A program made the position numbers and the translations under genes. Below are positions 6,291 through 10,848 of a DNA stretch of 10,848 bases, piece by piece. Origin of the DNA: Candidatus Poseidoniaceae archaeon. GTDB lineage: Archaea; Thermoplasmatota; Poseidoniia; Poseidoniales; Poseidoniaceae. The stretch is from NCBI GenBank assembly GCA_022425185.1, contig JAKMFY010000276.1, forward strand, positions 1 through 10,848. The letters run 5' to 3'. Position 1 is the first letter of the stretch. Each line of letters starts with the position of its first letter. Below the pieces are notes generated by a model. The model searched no databases. It was not told the DNA's origin and was given only the letters and a program-made list of their open reading frames with translations.

Positions 6291-6314
6291 TACCTTAGAT
6301 ACCATAAGGTATCT
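6291..6314. repeat. Two overlapping inverted repeats upstream of topB
   Basis: Directly after the stop of the hypothetical gene, AGATACC (6297-6303) and GGTATCT (6308-6314) form a perfect 7-bp inverted repeat around ATAA. TACCTTA (6291-6297) and TAAGGTA (6305-6311) form a second perfect 7-bp inverted repeat that shares bases with the first. As RNA the two hairpins could not form together. No T-run follows, so an ordinary archaeal terminator is unlikely; an operator for topB or an RNA element are possible roles. Confidence 0.6.
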
Positions 6315-6369
6315 GTTCAAAATGAAGTTTGGCGAGCCTTCAAGTATGGTCGACAAACCGGATGAAATG

Positions 6370-9102
6370 ATGAGCATCGTTGTCCTCGCCGAGAAGCCCA
6401 GTGTTGCAGAGGACATAGCTAAAGTTCTTGGAATCTCTAAGAAAGAGGGAACACACTGGCAAGGTGATGGAATTGTCGTTACATGGGCAGTTGGGCATAT
6501 GCTTGAGCTGAAATACATGGATGACTATGACCCAGAGTTCAAGAATTGGAGAAAAACTGCCGACAGACTACCATACATTCCTGAAGAATTTGAATTCAAA
6601 CCAAAATCAGGTTCTACAAAAAAACAACTCACTGCTATTAAGAAATTAATGAAGGATAAATCGGTGTCTGAAATTGTCAATGCATGTGACGCCGCAAGGG
6701 AAGGAGAACTTATTTTTCAAACAATTTATCGTCATGCTAAAATTAAGACAAGCGTAAGTCGTATGTGGTTGCAATCGATGACGACATCAGCAATTCAGAA
6801 AGCGTGGGATGAAAGAAAATCTTCGGAAGAATTCAAACCATTGTCAGATGCAGCTTACAGTAGAACTCAAGCAGACTGGCTCATAGGAATGAACGGTTCT
6901 CGCGTCGCTGAGATCTTTTTGCCAAAAAAGCGAAGTGAAAGACAGGCCATTTCAATTGGTCGTGTTCAGACTGCTACTCTTGGAATAATTGTTGACCATG
7001 AATTGGAAGTTCTAAAACACATATCAACACCTTATTGGGAACTAAATGCCACATTTACGAACAAGACAAGTTCTTGGAGTGGACGGTGGGAAGGCGGGAA
7101 ATCCAATGAGGACGTAAAGGCCCACTGGGTTCTCACTCAGGAAGATAAAGATCGAATTCAAAACTTACTCGATTCAGGCAAAGAAGCAGACGTATCTGAA
7201 AAACTGACTACAGGAAAAGAACGGCCACCACTCAATTACGATTTAACATCCCTTCAAAGGCAAGCGAACTCAATGTTTTCTTGGCCTGCTAAGAGAACAC
7301 TTAATGTTGCTCAAGCACTCTATGAACGTCACAAATTGACCACATATCCAAGAACAGATTCTCGATATCTTCCCTCCGATATGACCGATGCAATTGATGA
7401 AACGATTGCAAATATTGGAACACAATCCGATTTCACCGGATTTTCACATCATCTAAAGCAGAATGGTTTGGAAAATGTCAAACGAAATTTCAATGATGCA
7501 AAGGTAAGTGACCACTTTGCAATTATACCAACTGGAAAGGAGCCTTCAAGTTCACTATCGAATGATGAAAAGCGACTCTATGACCTCATCGTTCGAAATT
7601 TCTTGGCATCATGGTACCCTCAATCAACTATTGAAAAGCAAAAGAGAACCGCCAACTTAGGAGGAGAAATCTTCGTTAAAGAGGCACAGCAATATCAAAC
7701 ATTAGGCTGGAGAGAAGTCGTTCCTAAGAAATTGAACTTCCCAGAAGGGTGGGGTACACTAGATGAAAATCCAACCACGTCCAAGATCGAAGAACATACC
7801 TGGAAAGAAGATAAATCAAAACCACCCTCACGCCTCAAAGAAGCCCGTTTACTGACACTAATGGAACGAGCTGGAAAAGAAATCGAAGATGAAGAATTAG
7901 CAGAAGCGATGTCAGACAAAGGATTGGGCACACCTGCAACAAGGGCAGATACGATCGAAAAACTACTCTCAAGGGGATACATTTCAAGACAACAATCAGG
8001 AGCAATTAATGCAGCACCCCACGGAATTCGAATCATAGAAATCCTTAGACGTATTCCAGTCGAATGGATTACATCTGCAGAGTTAACTGGTGAAATGGAA
8101 TCTGCACTCACTTCTGTACAGCAAGGAAAACTTGCAGCAGATGAATATATGCGACGTATTATTGACCAAACAAATGACCTTGTCACAAGAATCCGAGATC
8201 ACGAGAGAAGCAATCTATTTACAAACGATGATTCGATTGGACAATGCCCTTTGTGTGAAAGTACCATTACTGAAACAGCACTGTCATACACATGCGAAAA
8301 GAATGAAGGAAAAGACAAAGGGTGTACCTTTGTATTCTGGAAAGACACGAGCGGCCGCTGGTTCGATAGAACCACAGCTTCAAGGCTTTTAGAAGAAAAG
8401 AAAATAGAAGATCTCCACGGATTCTTTAATCGAAATGGAGAATCGTACAACACTACAATCACTATCGACGACTCTGGGAAGGTGACCTCGGCTTTATCTT
8501 CTGGTACTCGTGCCAAAAATACGGATGAAGAACTTTGTTCTTGCCCAAAGTGTGATGAGGGGACAATCCGAGGAACCGATACCCATTACGCCTGTGATAA
8601 TGAAAATTGTAAATTTAGAGGCGTTGGGAAAGAGATTTGCAAGAGAGAAATATCTCCGGAAGAAGCAAAAGCGATTTTGGTTGACGGAAAATCACCTCTC
8701 ATTGAGAATTTCATTTCTCGAAAGGGGCGCCCATTCCCAGCTTTCTTAATTCTCGATGGCAATAAAGTCGGTTTTGAATTCCCACCAAGAGAACCAGCAG
8801 CAGACGCCCGAAAATTCGAAGTTCAACCCGGTGTTGTTGCAATCTGCCCGAAATTTAAAACTGAAATCTTTGAGACAGAAACCCACTATCGTCCAAAAAC
8901 AAGCGCATCGGGATGTAAAATCGACATACCTCGTGAAATTGGAAAGAGGGAACTCACTCGAGAAGAAGCCAAAATATTAATCGAGAAAGGTGAGGTTGGT
9001 CCATTTGATGATCTCATTGCAAAGAAAACCGGAAACCCATACACTGCAATTCTTTATCTCAAAAAGAATCAGAGAATCGGTTATCGCTTCGCAAAACGTT
9101 GA
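6370..9102 (+). CDS. topB: DNA topoisomerase, type IA, TopB-like (topoisomerase III/I)
   Basis: This enzyme relaxes or decatenates DNA by cutting one strand through a 5' phosphotyrosine. It is 910 aa from ATG 6370; the frame stays open upstream to ATG 6322 (926 aa). I chose 6370 because it puts the Toprim Glu (VVLAEKPSVAEDIAKVLG) at residue 8, next to its place in other TopB proteins. Further motifs are VTWAVGHMLEL, the Toprim acidic motif CDAAREGELIF, ADWLIGMNGSR, ISIGRVQTATLGIIV, and the catalytic LTTYPRTDSRYL (Tyr326). The wording is closer to bacterial TopB than to classical archaeal TopA or reverse gyrase; there is no helicase domain. The C-terminus has a zinc finger (CPLC...C...C), a Cys-rich TopB-type C-terminal repeat (CPKC...CDNENC), and a third repeat that has lost Cys (CPKF). 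The next gene starts 42 bases downstream. Confidence 0.95.
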   Translation: MSIVVLAEKPSVAEDIAKVLGISKKEGTHWQGDGIVVTWAVGHMLELKYMDDYDPEFKNWRKTADRLPYIPEEFEFKPKSGSTKKQLTAIKKLMKDKSVSEIVNACDAAREGELIFQTIYRHAKIKTSVSRMWLQSMTTSAIQKAWDERKSSEEFKPLSDAAYSRTQADWLIGMNGSRVAEIFLPKKRSERQAISIGRVQTATLGIIVDHELEVLKHISTPYWELNATFTNKTSSWSGRWEGGKSNEDVKAHWVLTQEDKDRIQNLLDSGKEADVSEKLTTGKERPPLNYDLTSLQRQANSMFSWPAKRTLNVAQALYERHKLTTYPRTDSRYLPSDMTDAIDETIANIGTQSDFTGFSHHLKQNGLENVKRNFNDAKVSDHFAIIPTGKEPSSSLSNDEKRLYDLIVRNFLASWYPQSTIEKQKRTANLGGEIFVKEAQQYQTLGWREVVPKKLNFPEGWGTLDENPTTSKIEEHTWKEDKSKPPSRLKEARLLTLMERAGKEIEDEELAEAMSDKGLGTPATRADTIEKLLSRGYISRQQSGAINAAPHGIRIIEILRRIPVEWITSAELTGEMESALTSVQQGKLAADEYMRRIIDQTNDLVTRIRDHERSNLFTNDDSIGQCPLCESTITETALSYTCEKNEGKDKGCTFVFWKDTSGRWFDRTTASRLLEEKKIEDLHGFFNRNGESYNTTITIDDSGKVTSALSSGTRAKNTDEELCSCPKCDEGTIRGTDTHYACDNENCKFRGVGKEICKREISPEEAKAILVDGKSPLIENFISRKGRPFPAFLILDGNKVGFEFPPREPAADARKFEVQPGVVAICPKFKTEIFETETHYRPKTSASGCKIDIPREIGKRELTREEAKILIEKGEVGPFDDLIAKKTGNPYTAILYLKKNQRIGYRFAKR

Positions 9103-9144
9103 ATTCGGAAAAAACTTCATGAAGTCAGTCCCGTCAAACCAACC

Positions 9145-10362
9145 ATGGACTACGACTACGATGTTGTCATTGTCGGCGCTGGCCCTGTTGGAGGCTATGC
9201 ATCGCGCCTTCTTTGTGAGAGAGGATTATCTGTATTGATGATCGAAGAACATACTGAAATCGGACGTCCATTCCAATGCGCAGGCCTTGTAACTCCTAGC
9301 GCTATGCATGCTGTAGAAGCATACGGAACAGTTGTTCAAGATGTGGACGGTGCCTTAATTCATGGCCCCTCTGGTACGCTTGTTCCCGTAGGAAAAGATG
9401 GAGATCTACGTACATATGTTGTTTGTAGAAAACGATTTGATCAAGAAGTCGTTCAACAAGGCCTGAAAGCAGGAGCAGATATTGTCCTCGAATCTCAACC
9501 AACCGATGCGCAAATACACCCTGATGGAGTCATTGTGACGATTAAGAATCAACGTACGAACCATGAACGAGATGTTTCCTGTAAACTCTTCATTGGTTGT
9601 GACGGAGCCCATTCATGGGTACGGAGAAAATTCAAAATGGGTCATCCAAAAGAAATGATGGTTGGCTTTCAAACAGAGGTTGTGGGATATGAGGGTAAGA
9701 ATCGCTGGCTAGAGATGTACAGTGGTTCGAAAATTGCTCCAGGATTTTTTGCTTGGGTAATCCCATCCGGCAATGAAACACACCGAATAGGACTATGGTC
9801 AAAAGCAGATATGTTGGATGGAAAAACGATACTTGACTGTTACAATGATTTACTTGCACATCCACTATGGAAGGAACGATTTGAAAATGTTCGAGAAACA
9901 GCACGCTATTGTGGACCTGTTCCATCTGGAATGATCCGACGTCCGTTCAAGGACCGAGTCATGGTTCTTGGCGATGCAGCAGGCATGGCTAAGCCAACAA
10001 CTGGAGGAGGGCTCGGCCCAGGATTCAAACAAATTTCATCGATTGTGGATAAACTTGTTATGGCAATAAATAATGACAAACTCACAGAAAAAGATCTCAA
10101 ATCGGTTACTAAGGCATCATGGCCTAAAATGAAAAAAGAACAAGACAGAGCCCGAGCGTTGCGTGATCTCCTCGTATCAACTCGTACGGATGAAGAATTA
10201 GACCAGCATTTTGCTAACTTTGCTAAACCCGAGGTCATTGAACTGATCAATTCGGTTGGAGATATCGAAAAACCAGTACCATTAGGCATGGCATTATTGC
10301 GTAAAGTACCTGCTTTCAGAAAATTAGCGTTCCAAGCTGGAGTAAAATTACTCTTCACCTGA
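9145..10362 (+). CDS. Geranylgeranyl reductase family FAD-dependent oxidoreductase
   Basis: This family saturates the double bonds of geranylgeranyl chains, chiefly in archaeal ether lipids (digeranylgeranylglycerophospholipid reductase) or related isoprenoids, using FAD at the membrane face. The 405-aa length is typical. Visible are the N-terminal FAD-binding GAGPVGG (11-17) after a beta strand, GRPFQCAGLV (40-49) with the conserved Cys45 of the reductase active site, the IGCDGAHSWVRRKF block of the group, and the second FAD motif GDAAGMAKPTTGGGLGPG (276-293). The last is characteristic of geranylgeranyl reductases as against other FAD monooxygenases. The start ATG 9145 is the first in frame before the FAD strand. 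The next gene begins 9 bases downstream, so they are probably co-transcribed. The exact substrate (phospholipid, free diphosphate or quinone side chain) cannot be told from sequence. Confidence 0.93.
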   Translation: MDYDYDVVIVGAGPVGGYASRLLCERGLSVLMIEEHTEIGRPFQCAGLVTPSAMHAVEAYGTVVQDVDGALIHGPSGTLVPVGKDGDLRTYVVCRKRFDQEVVQQGLKAGADIVLESQPTDAQIHPDGVIVTIKNQRTNHERDVSCKLFIGCDGAHSWVRRKFKMGHPKEMMVGFQTEVVGYEGKNRWLEMYSGSKIAPGFFAWVIPSGNETHRIGLWSKADMLDGKTILDCYNDLLAHPLWKERFENVRETARYCGPVPSGMIRRPFKDRVMVLGDAAGMAKPTTGGGLGPGFKQISSIVDKLVMAINNDKLTEKDLKSVTKASWPKMKKEQDRARALRDLLVSTRTDEELDQHFANFAKPEVIELINSVGDIEKPVPLGMALLRKVPAFRKLAFQAGVKLLFT

Positions 10363-10371
10363 GGCAGTCTT

Positions 10372-10848
10372 ATGGGTAAATGGAATATTATTCATAAAGT
10401 GAGGTATCCGCCTTTTGACCATCACCGTTGGAAACCCGATTCTGTACCGATTGTTGAAGAAAAGTTACACATTGATCTTACTGAAGAACAAATTAAAAGC
10501 AGATTCCCTGAGTTTGTAATCCAAAGTGAAGAAGGATGGTTGCTCGAGCGATCTATCGTTTCCAACGATAACGAACAGTGGAATGAAGAACCTAAGGTAT
10601 TGGTCGATGATTCCCCTTTTGTTAATCTTGTCTACCAACAAAGGAGAGGGTGGTATATCATTCCAAATAATATTCATTCCGTTGCGAGAAGATTAATTAA
10701 TTTCGCAGTGATTCTTCTTTTAGTCACCCTCACATATTTATTCATTGAACCCATACTTAGTGCCTTCGGAATTCCAAGTTTGGGAACAAAAAGTATTCGA
10801 TTGGGTTTGTTAGATTACCCAATATTGACTGTAGTTGTTGTACCCTTC
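10372..10848 (+). CDS. N-terminal part of an unrecognised membrane protein (runs off window)
   Basis: An open frame from ATG 10372 with no stop before the window end gives 159 visible residues. The first 100 or so are soluble, polar and rich in Trp and acidic residues (MGKWNIIHKVRYPPFDHHRW at the start). A hydrophobic segment of about 18 residues follows (roughly 110-127, INFAVILLLVTLTYLFI). Another hydrophobic stretch begins at the window edge (YPILTVVVVPF). It looks like a membrane protein with a cytoplasmic N-terminal domain and at least two helices. I recognise no family. Evidence for a real gene: GAGG at 10361-10364 overlaps the preceding TGA and stands 7 bases before the ATG, the same junction design as before archease, and the frame stays open. 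Confidence 0.72.
   Translation, partial: MGKWNIIHKVRYPPFDHHRWKPDSVPIVEEKLHIDLTEEQIKSRFPEFVIQSEEGWLLERSIVSNDNEQWNEEPKVLVDDSPFVNLVYQQRRGWYIIPNNIHSVARRLINFAVILLLVTLTYLFIEPILSAFGIPSLGTKSIRLGLLDYPILTVVVVPF

Noticed and set aside
6297-6314. Inverted repeat as a transcription terminator of the upstream gene
   Set aside because: No T-run follows the hairpin, and archaeal termination mostly depends on T-runs; kept as a repeat of unknown role.
7695-8186. 163-residue - strand frame, Ser- and Ile-rich
   Set aside because: Shadow of topB: composition is that of an antisense frame, and topB has clear domain motifs throughout this stretch.
6370-9102. Reverse gyrase
   Set aside because: No helicase domain with Walker motifs precedes the type IA core.
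1-10848. tRNA genes, CRISPR array, insertion sequence or prophage
   Set aside because: No cloverleaf with the GTTCGAATC-type T arm outside coding frames, no regularly spaced repeats, and no transposase, integrase or phage gene was found by reading the sequence.

Overview
The window looks like archaeal chromosome. The best evidence is a large SRP (7S) RNA with an Alu-like 5' part and GGAA-capped helices 6 and 8. Alongside it are a tRNA-splicing endonuclease with two tandem repeats, an archease and a geranylgeranyl reductase of the archaeal-lipid type. A class 2 (quinone-linked) dihydroorotate dehydrogenase, a bacterial TopB-like type IA topoisomerase, a CcmE with a CxxxY haem motif and moderately low GC together suggest a planktonic aerobic euryarchaeon of the Marine Group II/III kind (Thermoplasmatota, Poseidoniia). 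That placement is inference from gene content; no search was run.

Layout. Bases 1-198 hold the 3' end of a membrane-anchored protein on the + strand. It converges, with a 3-base stop overlap, on endA (195-1298, - strand). A 92-bp divergent promoter region follows, then a tight three-gene + operon (1391-3925): a winged-helix protein with three TerB-like repeats, a PfkB/RfaE-type sugar-kinase-like protein with altered active-site motifs, and archease. The SRP RNA (about 3927-4226, - strand) follows, converging on archease. A - strand pair comes next, ccmE-like (4277-4663) lying downstream of pyrD (4710-5819). The rest is on the + strand: an unrecognised 139-aa protein with a CxxC (5871-6290), a short nest of overlapping inverted repeats, topB (6370-9102), a geranylgeranyl reductase family protein (9145-10362), and the start of a membrane protein that runs off the window (10372-10848).

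How the genes relate. EndA cuts tRNA introns. Archease is the activator of the RtcB ligase that rejoins the exons. The two lie at either end of one divergent cluster, so this is partly an RNA-splicing locus. The two proteins encoded between them have no assigned role in splicing and are the most interesting unknowns here. PyrD sends electrons into the quinone pool and CcmE serves cytochrome c maturation, so that pair fits a respiratory lifestyle. The reductase saturates isoprenoid chains of archaeal lipids or a related prenyl compound. No tRNA, rRNA, CRISPR array, insertion sequence or prophage signal was seen. Apart from the SRP RNA stretch, no gap exceeds 100 bases.
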